DNA from: Arsenophonus sp. aPb
GTDB lineage: Bacteria; Pseudomonadota; Gammaproteobacteria; Enterobacterales; Enterobacteriaceae
DNA length: 64,000 nucleotides
Reading direction: 5' to 3'
Assembly (NCBI RefSeq): GCF_029873475.1
Contig: NZ_CP123499.1
Location: forward strand, 2,976,001-3,040,000
Made by a program: the position numbers and the translations under genes. This document shows, piece by piece, positions 30,189 to 40,200 of the stretch (position 1 is its first letter; each line of letters starts with the position of its first letter). The notes below the pieces were generated by a model that saw nothing but the letters and a program-made list of their open reading frames with translations, was not told the DNA's origin and did not search any database.

Positions 30189-31306
30189 TGACGGCTTTTA
30201 CTGAAATTTACCAGCAACTTGATTGGCATCAACTGGCGAGACAAATTAACAGTAAATCTGCTCAAGAAGTTGAAAAAGCCATATGCTTAGATAGACTGTC
30301 ATTGAATGATTTTATGGCTCTCATTTCACCCGCGGCCTATCCTTATTTGGAAGTTATTGCTCAAAAAGCGCAAAAATTAACCCGCCAGCGTTTTGGCAAT
30401 ACTGTTAGCCTTTATGTGCCACTTTATCTGTCTAATCTATGCGCTAATGATTGTACTTATTGTGGTTTTTCTATGCACAACCCGATCAAACGAAAAACAC
30501 TTAACGAAACAGAGATTATTGCAGAATGCGAGGCGATACGTTCCATTGGATACAATAATTTATTGCTTGTGACCGGTGAACATCCAAGCAAAGTGGGAAT
30601 GAACTATTTTCGCCAATATATACCATTAGTTAGACAATATTTTAGTTCGGTATTAATGGAGGTTCAGCCATTAACAATAGCAGAATATAGGGAGCTAAAA
30701 AAAATTGGCTTAGATGGTGTACTGGTATACCAGGAAACTTATCATCAACCAACTTATCAGCAACACCATTTACGTGGAAAAAAACAAGATTTTTTTTGGC
30801 GGCTAGAGACACCGGATCGCCTTGGTCAGGCCGGTATTGATAAAATTGGTTTAGGGGCACTAATCGGATTATCCAATAATTGGCGGGTTGACTATTATCA
30901 AGTGGCAAGCCATCTATTTTATCTGCAGAAAAAATATTGGAAAAGCCGCTATTCTATTTCTTTCCCACGAATACGCGCCTGTATTGGTGGTATTCAACCG
31001 GCATCTACCATTCACGAAGCAGAATTAGTGCAATTAATTTGCGCTTTCCGTTTATTGGCACCCGAAGTCGAGCTTTCATTATCCACCCGCGAATCCCCCT
31101 TTTTTCGTGATAATATTATTCCACTGGTTATCAATAACCTTAGCGCGGGCTCAAGAACCCAACCCGGTGGTTATGCTAACAATCATCAAGCGTTGGAACA
31201 ATTTGCTATCTATGATGACCGCAGCGCAGAAACCATCGCTAAAGTCATTATCAATGCTGGACTTCAACCTGTTTGGAAAGATTGGGATAACCATTTAGGA
31301 CGTTAA
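30188..31306 (+). CDS. thiH: 2-iminoacetate synthase (tyrosine lyase)
   Basis: A 372-residue radical SAM enzyme that splits tyrosine to dehydroglycine and p-cresol for thiazole synthesis. The cluster motif CANDCTYC uses C85, C89 and C92. The ATG overlaps the thiG stop by one base. Use of ThiH rather than the oxidase ThiO fits a facultative anaerobe such as an enterobacterium. It is the last gene of the thi operon. Confidence 0.96.
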   Translation: MTAFTEIYQQLDWHQLARQINSKSAQEVEKAICLDRLSLNDFMALISPAAYPYLEVIAQKAQKLTRQRFGNTVSLYVPLYLSNLCANDCTYCGFSMHNPIKRKTLNETEIIAECEAIRSIGYNNLLLVTGEHPSKVGMNYFRQYIPLVRQYFSSVLMEVQPLTIAEYRELKKIGLDGVLVYQETYHQPTYQQHHLRGKKQDFFWRLETPDRLGQAGIDKIGLGALIGLSNNWRVDYYQVASHLFYLQKKYWKSRYSISFPRIRACIGGIQPASTIHEAELVQLICAFRLLAPEVELSLSTRESPFFRDNIIPLVINNLSAGSRTQPGGYANNHQALEQFAIYDDRSAETIAKVIINAGLQPVWKDWDNHLGR

Positions 31307-31311
31307 TAAAA

Positions 31312-31331
31312 CACCACCTTAATCGGTGGTG
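31312..31331. terminator. Hairpin after thiH
   Basis: CACCACC and GGTGGTG form a perfect seven-pair stem with a six-base loop five bases after the thiH stop. There is no T run after it on the plus strand, so it may be a weak terminator or an mRNA 3'-end stabiliser. It lies between convergent thiH and the deacetylase gene. Confidence 0.5.
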
Positions 31332-31449
31332 ATAATCGGTTTACTGAATCAAGTTATTAATTTTTTAATTAGTTTCCTTCAACCTGCCAAATAGAATTAA
31401 ATTTGTCTATTCACGGTCTAACCTTCCGTATTAGCTTTATAACTCGTCT

Positions 31450-32784
31450 TTATTGATCAACAATAATGTCTTTATTAATAATTTGTTGCTCCCCATTACC
31501 CACCATTTGCGCAAATTTTTCTATTGGATCATCGCGCAAGGCATATAACCGTTTTAAGGCATAAGGATTATCACCCAGTTTCACTTTACCCTGAATAGTC
31601 GTCAGTGCCAAAGTCATACCCGAAGCCTCAGCCGCATCTATCACTTGTCTATTATATGCACCAAAAGGATAAGCTAAGTAACGTTGAAAGGGATTAAATG
31701 GTGCTAACTCACGCCTGGAACGGCTAAAATCAAGTTTTACCGTACGATAAGAACGGCTAAAAATAATTGGTTGGTTTTTATTATCTAATCTATGCAGAAA
31801 ATGGGAGTGAGATTGAATATCAAAAACATCACGACTGTCTTTCAACTCATGTCTACTCATAAATTGTAAACCATTCGGATTCCATTTTTGATCATGAAAT
31901 TTAATACGTGAGGAGATGACAAAAAGCGTTGCTAGCTGTCCATGAGCTTTTAAGATAGGATAAGCATAGCGATAAACTGATTTTAAACCATCATCAAAGG
32001 TTATACTGACTACCTTACCCGGTAAATTAATTTTTTTCTTTAAATAACCATCGACTTCATCTAACGTAATTGTCTGATAACCTGCTTGTTTTAAGTAATC
32101 CATTTGTGCTTTAAAGGCTGCTACCGAGGTGGTAGTTGAGGTATGACGAAATAATTTATTTTCATTATCAGGCAGTAAATGATGATAAGTCAGAATTGGG
32201 ATCCCTTTATCTAATGAAACATCCTGACCATCAATAAAAGCCAGTCTGCCACCAAGATCAATAATAAACCAAGAGTTCAGGGATGATGTGTTGTACTTAA
32301 CATTCTTCGCTATTCGATTCAGCACTGGATAACGTAAATTAGCGGAAAGAAAACCAATAATCTTGCTTTTTTCATCTGCATCTTCATAGATAGCTGTTTG
32401 TTCTGTCGTCACTAAATAGTCATAAACTGGCTTATCTAATTGTTTTAAAGTATCAGCAGGAAACTGATTTTGTTTTGCCTCAGAAGCTTGTTGCTGAGTA
32501 ATATAACCATCACTATTGCCAAAATGAAAACGGTAAAAATTATTTTTCGCCGGTTGCATAAGTAAAACCGAATTTTTCAATAACCAACCAGCCTGCCGTA
32601 TTTTTCCTCCCACGACTGCATAAATCACACTATCTTGGTTAACTTTCATTGGTTGACTGAACTCAGCATTAAGACGCTTTTCTAACAAGGGAACCATGCT
32701 GTTTTCCGCATAAAGTGGAAAACTGAGAAAAAAAGAAATAAAAATACTTAATGTATATAAAGTAATATAACGGCAGCGTATCAT
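31450..32784 (-). CDS. Secreted polysaccharide deacetylase with an SH3-like domain
   Basis: A 444-residue protein (450 if the upstream ATG at 32802 is used). Numbering from that upstream ATG, there is a signal peptide ending near LYA (residue 32) and an SH3-like segment at about 127-192. A NodB-type domain follows, with the IcaB/PgaB-like PILTYHHL (202-209), TFDDG (268-272, metal aspartate), HSHFLH (332-337) and AYPFGAY (377-383). It probably removes acyl groups from a cell-surface or cell-wall sugar polymer in the periplasm; the substrate is unknown. I prefer the second ATG because GGAG lies upstream of it. It follows rpoC directly and has no E. coli counterpart at this place. Confidence 0.82.
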   Translation of the reverse strand: MIRCRYITLYTLSIFISFFLSFPLYAENSMVPLLEKRLNAEFSQPMKVNQDSVIYAVVGGKIRQAGWLLKNSVLLMQPAKNNFYRFHFGNSDGYITQQQASEAKQNQFPADTLKQLDKPVYDYLVTTEQTAIYEDADEKSKIIGFLSANLRYPVLNRIAKNVKYNTSSLNSWFIIDLGGRLAFIDGQDVSLDKGIPILTYHHLLPDNENKLFRHTSTTTSVAAFKAQMDYLKQAGYQTITLDEVDGYLKKKINLPGKVVSITFDDGLKSVYRYAYPILKAHGQLATLFVISSRIKFHDQKWNPNGLQFMSRHELKDSRDVFDIQSHSHFLHRLDNKNQPIIFSRSYRTVKLDFSRSRRELAPFNPFQRYLAYPFGAYNRQVIDAAEASGMTLALTTIQGKVKLGDNPYALKRLYALRDDPIEKFAQMVGNGEQQIINKDIIVDQ

Positions 32785-32814
32785 TAATTTAATATTCTCC
32801 ATAATATAGCTATA

Positions 32815-32845
32815 AAAATGCCCTCGTTATGAGGGCATTTTTTTC
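32815..32845 (-). terminator. Rho-independent terminator of the rplKAJL-rpoBC operon
   Basis: The minus strand forms AAATGCCCTC/GAGGGCATTT with a five-base loop, followed by a T run. It lies 14 bases after the rpoC stop and only about 30 bases ahead of the deacetylase gene start. Confidence 0.88.
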
Positions 32846-32858
32846 AGATCAAGCTGCA

Positions 32859-35800
32859 TTATTCGTGGTCTTGGTTACCAAAACCAGCATTTAGCAATTC
32901 TGCCAAATTCGCCGTTGCCTCATCAGCACTAACTTGTGATGATTCAATCGGTTCATTGACCATGTGACGGCGACGCATCCGATCTTGGTGATAGGCATAG
33001 CCTGTACCAGCAGGAATTAGGCGGCCAACAATGACGTTCTCCTTCAAACCACGAAGTTCATCACGTTTGCCAGCAACCGCCGCTTCAGTAAGCACACGGG
33101 TTGTTTCCTGGAATGACGCTGCTGAGATAAAGGACTCTGTCGCCAGAGACGCTTTGGTAATACCTAGCAGATCACGACTAAAGGTCGCAGGCACTTTCCC
33201 TTCTTGCTCTAATTTGCGGTTCGCTACTTTAACGCGAGCATACTCTACTTGTTCACCTTCCAAGAATTCAGAGCTACCAGCATCAGCAATTGTCACCTTA
33301 CGTAACATCTGCCGAACGATAACTTCAATATGTTTATCGTTAATTTTAACGCCTTGTAGACGATAAACTTCTTGGACTTCGTTCGTGATATAACGAGCAA
33401 CAGCATGCGCTCCACGCAAACGTAAAATATCATGCGGTGATTCCGGACCATCAGAAATCACATCACCACGCTCAACACGCTCACCTTCAAAGACATTAAG
33501 CTGACGCCATTTAGGGATCATCTCTTCGTATGCATCACCACCATCTATCGGTGTGATTACTAAGCGACGTTTACCTTTAGTTTCTTTACCAAAAGAAATA
33601 ATACCACTAATTTCAGCCAGAATAGCCGGTTCTTTTGGTCGACGCGCTTCGAATAGATCTGCAACCCGTGGTAAACCACCAGTAATATCCTTGGTACCAC
33701 CCGATTCTTGTGGAATACGCGCTAAGGTATCACCAATATTAATCGCCGCACCATCATCCAATTGAACAATCGCTTTACCAGGCAAGAAATATTGCGCTGG
33801 CATGTCAGTACCCGGAATTAATACATCATTGCCTTTCGCATCAACAACACGCAATGCAGGACGTAAATCTTTACTACCCGCCGTACGCTCTGCTGTATCA
33901 AGCACAACAATTGATGATAAGCCCGTTAGTTCATCTGTCTGACGTATAATAGATTGTCCATCTGCCATATCAGAGAAACGAATAATACCCGCAACTTCAC
34001 TGATAACTGGCATGGTATGTGGATCCCAGTTCGCAACGGTTTCACCACCATTAACACCGTCACCATCACCTTTATTAAGGTGTGCGCCATAAGGTACTTT
34101 ATAGCTTTCTTTAGTTCGTCCAAATTCATCTACCACACGCAATTCTGTATTACGAGAAGTGATAACTAAGTGACCTTCAGAATTTTTTACAAACTTGGCA
34201 TTAACCAGTTTGATATTACCTTTGTTACGTACCTGAATGCTCGATTCCGCAGCAGCACGTGATGCCGCACCACCAATGTGGAATGTACGCATTGTCAACT
34301 GTGTGCCAGGCTCACCGATTGATTGAGCCGCAATAACACCAACTGCTTCACCTTTATTGATGATATGACCACGCGCTAAATCACGTCCATAACATTTCGC
34401 ACAAACACCGAAATCAGTTTCACAACTTACAACAGAGCGCACTTTTACGCTATCAACAGAGTTGGCTTCCAGTTCGTCACACCATTTTTCGCTTAATAAG
34501 GTGTTACGTGGTATTAAAATATCAGCTGTACCAGGTACTAATATATCTTCCGCTGTGACACGACCCAAGACACGTTCACGTAAAGGTTCTTTAACATCAC
34601 CACCTTCAATAACCGGTGTCATTAAAATACCACCGTGAGTACCACAATCATCCTCAGTGACAACCAGATCTTGTGCAACATCAACTAAACGACGGGTTAA
34701 ATAACCTGAGTTTGCTGTCTTCAAGGCTGTATCGGCTAGACCTTTACGCGCACCGTGCGTTGAAATGAAGTATTGCAATACGTTCAGGCCTTCACGGAAG
34801 TTAGCTGTGATTGGTGTCTCAATAATCGAACCATCCGGCTTCGCCATCAAACCACGCATACCTGCTAACTGCCGGATCTGTGCCGCAGAACCACGCGCAC
34901 CAGAGTCAGCCATCATAAAGATACTGTTGAACGAAACTTGTTGCTCGTCTTGGCCATCGCGGTTAACAACGGTTTCAGTGGATAAATTTTCCATCATCGC
35001 TTTTGCGACGCGCTCATTAGCCGCAGCCCAAATGTCAATAACTTTGTTATAACGTTCACCCGCAGTAACCAAGCCCGACTGGAACTGTTCTTGAATTTCA
35101 GCAACCTCAGCTTCAGCTTCAGCAATGATGCTGGCTTTCTTCTCCGGTATCACCATATCGTCAATACCAACAGAAGCACCAGAACGAGCTGCATAAGCAA
35201 AACCGGTGTACATGATCTGGTCGGCAAAGATAACCGTTGGTTTTAAGCCTAAAACGCGGTAACAAGTATTAAGCATTTTAGAAATTGCTTTTTTACCCAA
35301 CGGCTGATTAACCAATGAGTATGGCAGACCTTTTGGTACGATCATCCATAAGATAGCACGACCAATGGTGGTATCAACTAACTGAGTTCCAGTCTCAACA
35401 TTACCTTCACCATCACGCACTTCTTCTGTAATACGTACTTTAACGCGAGCATGTAAGGATGCTAAGCCTGCACGATAAACTCGCTCAGCTTCTTTCGGTC
35501 CAGACAATACCAAGCCTTCACCTTCAGCATTTACACAATCACGTGTCATATAGTACAAACCAAGCACTACGTCTTGAGAAGGTACAATGATAGGTTCACC
35601 ACTGGCTGGCGACAAAATATTATTTGTCGACATCATTAAGGCTCGTGCTTCTAACTGTGCTTCTAAAGTCAGAGGGACGTGAACAGCCATCTGGTCACCG
35701 TCAAAGTCAGCGTTATAAGCAGCACACACTAATGGGTGTAACTGAATGGCTTTACCTTCAATCAGAATAGGTTCAAATGCCTGGATTCCGAGACGATGCA

Positions 35801-37085
35801 GTGTTGGCGCGCGGTTTAGCATCACTGGATGTTCACGAATCACTTCATCGAGAATATCCCAGACAACGGCTTCTTCACGCTCAACCATCTTCTTAGCCGC
35901 TTTGATCGTTGTCGCTAATCCACGTAACTCCAATTTACCATAAATAAATGGCTTAAATAATTCTAACGCCATTCTCTTAGGCAAACCACATTGGTGCAAG
36001 CGAAGATAAGGACCAACCGTGATAACGGAACGGCCTGAATAATCAACTCGCTTACCGAGTAAGTTCTGGCGGAAACGCCCTTGCTTACCTTTGATCATAT
36101 CGGCCAAAGATTTCAGTGGACGTTTATTCGAACCAGTAATCGCTCGTCCACGACGACCATTATCCAGCAATGCGTCAACTGCTTCTTGCAGCATGCGTTT
36201 TTCATTACGTACAATGATATCAGGCGCCGCCAAATCCAATAGACGCTTTAAACGATTATTACGGTTAATAACGCGACGATATAAATCATTTAAATCAGAA
36301 GTAGCAAAGCGGCCGCCATCTAGCGGAACAAGCGGACGCAAATCCGGCGGTAATACCGGTAATACATTCAGAATCATCCACTCAGGCTTATTACCAGACT
36401 GAATAAACGCTTCTAGTAGTTTGATACGCTTAGTTAATTTTTTACGTTTAGTTTCAGAGTTAGTTGTATTTAACTCTTCACGCAATACTTCACACTCTTG
36501 CTCCAAATCAAGATTTTTTAGCAAAGATTGGATCGCTTCCGCGCCCATTTTGGCGTCAAATTCATCACCAAACTCTTCTAAAGCATCAAGATATTGCTCT
36601 TCAGTCAAGATCTGTCCACGTTCTAAGCTTGTCATACCCCCTTCGACCACAACATAGGATTCGAAATAGAGCACCCGCTCAATATCACGCAAAGGCATAT
36701 CAAGCAACAAACCAATTCGTGATGGTAATGATTTTAAAAACCAGATATGTGCTGTCGGTGAAGCCAACTCAATATGACCCATACGCTCACGACGTACTTT
36801 AGTCTGAGTGACCTCAACACCACATTTTTCACAAATCACACCTCGGTGTTTTAATCGTTTGTATTTACCACACAAACATTCATAATCTTTAACTGGCCCG
36901 AAAATACGTGCACAGAAAAGACCATCACGTTCAGGCTTGAACGTTCGGTAGTTAATCGTTTCTGGCTTTTTCACTTCACCAAATGACCATGAACGGATCA
37001 TATCTGGAGAGGCCAGAGCAATCTTGATCGCATCAAACTCTTCGGTTTTAGTCTGTGCTTTCAGAAACTTTAATAAGTCTTTCAC
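32859..37085 (-). CDS. rpoC: DNA-directed RNA polymerase subunit beta'
   Basis: A 1408-residue subunit (1407 in E. coli). It starts MKDLLKFLKAQTKTEEFDAI and contains the N-terminal zinc site CLCGKYKRLKHRGVICEKCG, the active-site magnesium motif NADFDGD near residue 460, the bridge helix and trigger loop region, and the second zinc site with CETDFGVCAKCYG. No disruption is seen. It is co-transcribed with rpoB, 115 bases upstream, and ends at a strong terminator. Confidence 0.99.
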   Translation of the reverse strand: MKDLLKFLKAQTKTEEFDAIKIALASPDMIRSWSFGEVKKPETINYRTFKPERDGLFCARIFGPVKDYECLCGKYKRLKHRGVICEKCGVEVTQTKVRRERMGHIELASPTAHIWFLKSLPSRIGLLLDMPLRDIERVLYFESYVVVEGGMTSLERGQILTEEQYLDALEEFGDEFDAKMGAEAIQSLLKNLDLEQECEVLREELNTTNSETKRKKLTKRIKLLEAFIQSGNKPEWMILNVLPVLPPDLRPLVPLDGGRFATSDLNDLYRRVINRNNRLKRLLDLAAPDIIVRNEKRMLQEAVDALLDNGRRGRAITGSNKRPLKSLADMIKGKQGRFRQNLLGKRVDYSGRSVITVGPYLRLHQCGLPKRMALELFKPFIYGKLELRGLATTIKAAKKMVEREEAVVWDILDEVIREHPVMLNRAPTLHRLGIQAFEPILIEGKAIQLHPLVCAAYNADFDGDQMAVHVPLTLEAQLEARALMMSTNNILSPASGEPIIVPSQDVVLGLYYMTRDCVNAEGEGLVLSGPKEAERVYRAGLASLHARVKVRITEEVRDGEGNVETGTQLVDTTIGRAILWMIVPKGLPYSLVNQPLGKKAISKMLNTCYRVLGLKPTVIFADQIMYTGFAYAARSGASVGIDDMVIPEKKASIIAEAEAEVAEIQEQFQSGLVTAGERYNKVIDIWAAANERVAKAMMENLSTETVVNRDGQDEQQVSFNSIFMMADSGARGSAAQIRQLAGMRGLMAKPDGSIIETPITANFREGLNVLQYFISTHGARKGLADTALKTANSGYLTRRLVDVAQDLVVTEDDCGTHGGILMTPVIEGGDVKEPLRERVLGRVTAEDILVPGTADILIPRNTLLSEKWCDELEANSVDSVKVRSVVSCETDFGVCAKCYGRDLARGHIINKGEAVGVIAAQSIGEPGTQLTMRTFHIGGAASRAAAESSIQVRNKGNIKLVNAKFVKNSEGHLVITSRNTELRVVDEFGRTKESYKVPYGAHLNKGDGDGVNGGETVANWDPHTMPVISEVAGIIRFSDMADGQSIIRQTDELTGLSSIVVLDTAERTAGSKDLRPALRVVDAKGNDVLIPGTDMPAQYFLPGKAIVQLDDGAAINIGDTLARIPQESGGTKDITGGLPRVADLFEARRPKEPAILAEISGIISFGKETKGKRRLVITPIDGGDAYEEMIPKWRQLNVFEGERVERGDVISDGPESPHDILRLRGAHAVARYITNEVQEVYRLQGVKINDKHIEVIVRQMLRKVTIADAGSSEFLEGEQVEYARVKVANRKLEQEGKVPATFSRDLLGITKASLATESFISAASFQETTRVLTEAAVAGKRDELRGLKENVIVGRLIPAGTGYAYHQDRMRRRHMVNEPIESSQVSADEATANLAELLNAGFGNQDHE

Positions 37086-37200
37086 GGAATGGCTCCTGTC
37101 GGAGTTAAACCTGCGAGGAAGCGGTTTTAGCCACTTCCTCCTAAACCCAGTGTAACAATTTGTAAAACTTAGTCGCTACTAGGCTTTACAACATCACTTA

Positions 37201-40200
37201 TTACTCGTCTTCCAGTTCGATGTTAATACCCAACGAGCGGATCTCTTTCAACAATACATTGAAAGATTCCGGCATCCCTGGTTCCATCTGATGGTTGCCG
37301 TCTACGATGTTTTTATACATCTTAGTACGTCCGTTCACATCATCGGATTTAACGGTAAGCATTTCTTGCAAGGTGTAAGCGGCGCCATATGCTTCCAGAG
37401 CCCAAACTTCCATCTCACCAAAACGCTGACCACCAAACTGTGCTTTACCACCCAACGGTTGTTGAGTAACCAGACTATAGGAGCCTGTTGAACGCGCATG
37501 CATTTTATCATCAACAAGATGATTCAGTTTCAGCATATACATATAACCAACTGTCACCTGACGTTCAAATTTCTCGCCTGTACGGCCATCATACAATGTA
37601 ATCTGACCAGAAGTCGGCAACTCAGCTAAAGTCAATAGTTCTTTGATTTCCTTTTCTTTTGCACCATCAAAGACTGGTGTTGCAATTGGCATACCTTTCT
37701 TCAAATTATGTGCTAACCGCAGAACTTCTTCATCAGAAAAGGTACTGAGATCAACTTTTTGACGAGGATCATCTCCTAAGTCATAAGCTTTCTGAATAAA
37801 TTCTCTCAATTTAGCTACTTCACGCTGTTGTTTCAGCATGGTATTGATCTTGTCGCCAATACCTTTAGCAGCCATTCCCAAATGGGTTTCCAGAATCTGA
37901 CCAATATTCATACGTGATGGTACGCCCAGTGGGTTCAAAACGATATCAACAGGGTTACCACTTTCATCGTAAGGCATGTCTTCAACTGGGTTAATTTTGG
38001 AAATAACCCCTTTGTTACCATGCCGACCAGCCATTTTATCGCCTGGTTGAATTTGACGTTTTACTGCCAAATAAACCTTGACGATTTTCAATACGCCTGG
38101 CGCTAAATCATCACCTTGAGTGATCTTACGACGTTTAGCCTCTAGCTTCTTCTCAAATTCAGCTTTAAGCTCATCATACTGCTCAGCCAATTGCTCTAAC
38201 TGATTTTGTTTTTCTTCATCCTTCAATGATAATTCTAACCAACGCTCACGCGGTAATTTATCTAGCTTCTCACCTTCAATACCGCCATTAGTTAGTACTG
38301 CTCTGATACGGGCAAATAAACCGGCTTCAAAGATACGCAACTCTTCAGTTAAGTCTTTCTTCGCATCCCGAAGCTGCATTTCTTCAATTTCTAATGCTCG
38401 TTTATCTTTCTCTACACCGTCGCGTGTAAAGACTTGCACATCAATAACCGTTCCTGATACCCCATTTGGTACCCGCAGTGAAGAATCTTTGACGTCAGAA
38501 GCTTTTTCACCAAAAATAGCGCGCAGCAGTTTCTCTTCTGGCGTTAATTGGGTTTCACCTTTCGGTGTTACCTTACCAACCAGAATGTCGCCGCCCGTTA
38601 CTTCTGCGCCGATATAAACAATTCCTGATTCATCCAATTTAGATAGTGCAGCTTCCCCTACGTTAGGAATATCTGCAGTAATCTCCTCTGGCCCTAACTT
38701 AGTATCACGCGATACACAAGCTAATTCCTGAATGTGAATGGTAGTAAAACGATCTTCTTGTACCACTCGTTCAGAGACCAAAATGGAATCTTCAAAGTTG
38801 TAACCATTCCAAGGCATGAACGCAACGCGCATATTTTGACCAAGAGCCAATTCACCTAAATCAGTCGATGGGCCATCAGCCAAAACATCGCCACGCTCAA
38901 TCGGCTCACCCAGCGCAACACATGGCATCTGATTAATACAAGTATTCTGATTAGAACGCGTATATTTTGTCAGATTATAAATATCAATGCCGGCTTCACC
39001 AGGATACATCTCATCTTCATTAACTTTGATAACAATACGTGAAGCATCTACATACTGGACGGTACCACCACGTTTAGCAACTGCTGTTACTCCAGAGTCA
39101 ACAGCAACGGCACGTTCCATACCCGTTCCAACCAGTGGTTTATCTGAGCGTAACGTCGGTACTGCTTGACGTTGCATGTTTGCACCCATCAATGCACGGT
39201 TGGCGTCATCATGCTCAAGGAATGGAATTAATGAAGCACCAACAGATACAACCTGTTGGGTTGAAACGTCCATATATTCTACTTGGTCTTGGCTAAATAG
39301 ACTGGATTCACCTCTATTGCGGCAAGTGATTAATTCTTCAACAAACCGACCATCATCATCTAAAACAGTATTTGCCTGAGCAATGATGTAGTTACCTTCT
39401 TCAATCGCTGATAAATAATGAATTTCATCAGTTACGATACCATCCCGTACCAAACGATAAGGTGTTTCCAAAAAACCATACTCATTGGTTTGTGCATAGA
39501 CAGACAATGAGTTAATCAAACCGATATTTGGCCCTTCAGGAGTCTCAATTGGACATACACGCCCATAGTGGGTTGGGTGTACGTCACGAACTTCAAAGCC
39601 AGCGCGTTCACGTGTTAATCCACCTGGGCCTAATGCTGAAATACGACGTTTATGTGTGATTTCAGACAGTGGATTATTCTGATCCATAAACTGCGATAAT
39701 TGACTTGAGCCAAAGAACTCTTTAACCGCAGCAGAAATTGGCTTCGCGTTAATCATGTCTTGCGGCATTAATGCATCTAAATCACCTAATGACAAACGCT
39801 CTTTAACCGCACGCTCTACTCGCACTAAACCAACTCGGAATTGGTTTTCAGCCATTTCACCAACCGAACGAATACGTCGGTTACCTAAATGGTCAATATC
39901 ATCAACTTCACCTTTACCATTACGAATATCAATGAGTTTTTTCATCACATCAATGATATCTTGTTTGCTTAAGATACTTGAGCCTTCAATCGCATCACGA
40001 TCAAGTGAACGATTAAATTTCATCCGTCCTACAGCGGAAAGATCGTAACGCTCTTCAGAAAAGAATAAGTTCTCAAACAGATTTTCTGCCGCTTCGCGAG
40101 TTGGTGGTTCACCTGGGCGCATCATACGGTAAATTTCAACTAAAGCACTTAAACGATCATTGGTTGGATCAGTACGCAATGTTTCTGAAATATATGCCCC

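Noticed and set aside
39640..39720. Possible rifampicin resistance in rpoB
   Set aside because: The cluster SSQLSQFMDQNNPLSEITHK and the following RRISALGP are wild type; no common substitution is present.
33031..40048. Long antisense frames within rpoB and rpoC
   Set aside because: They mirror the codon pattern of the coding strand, lack plausible starts and resemble no known protein.
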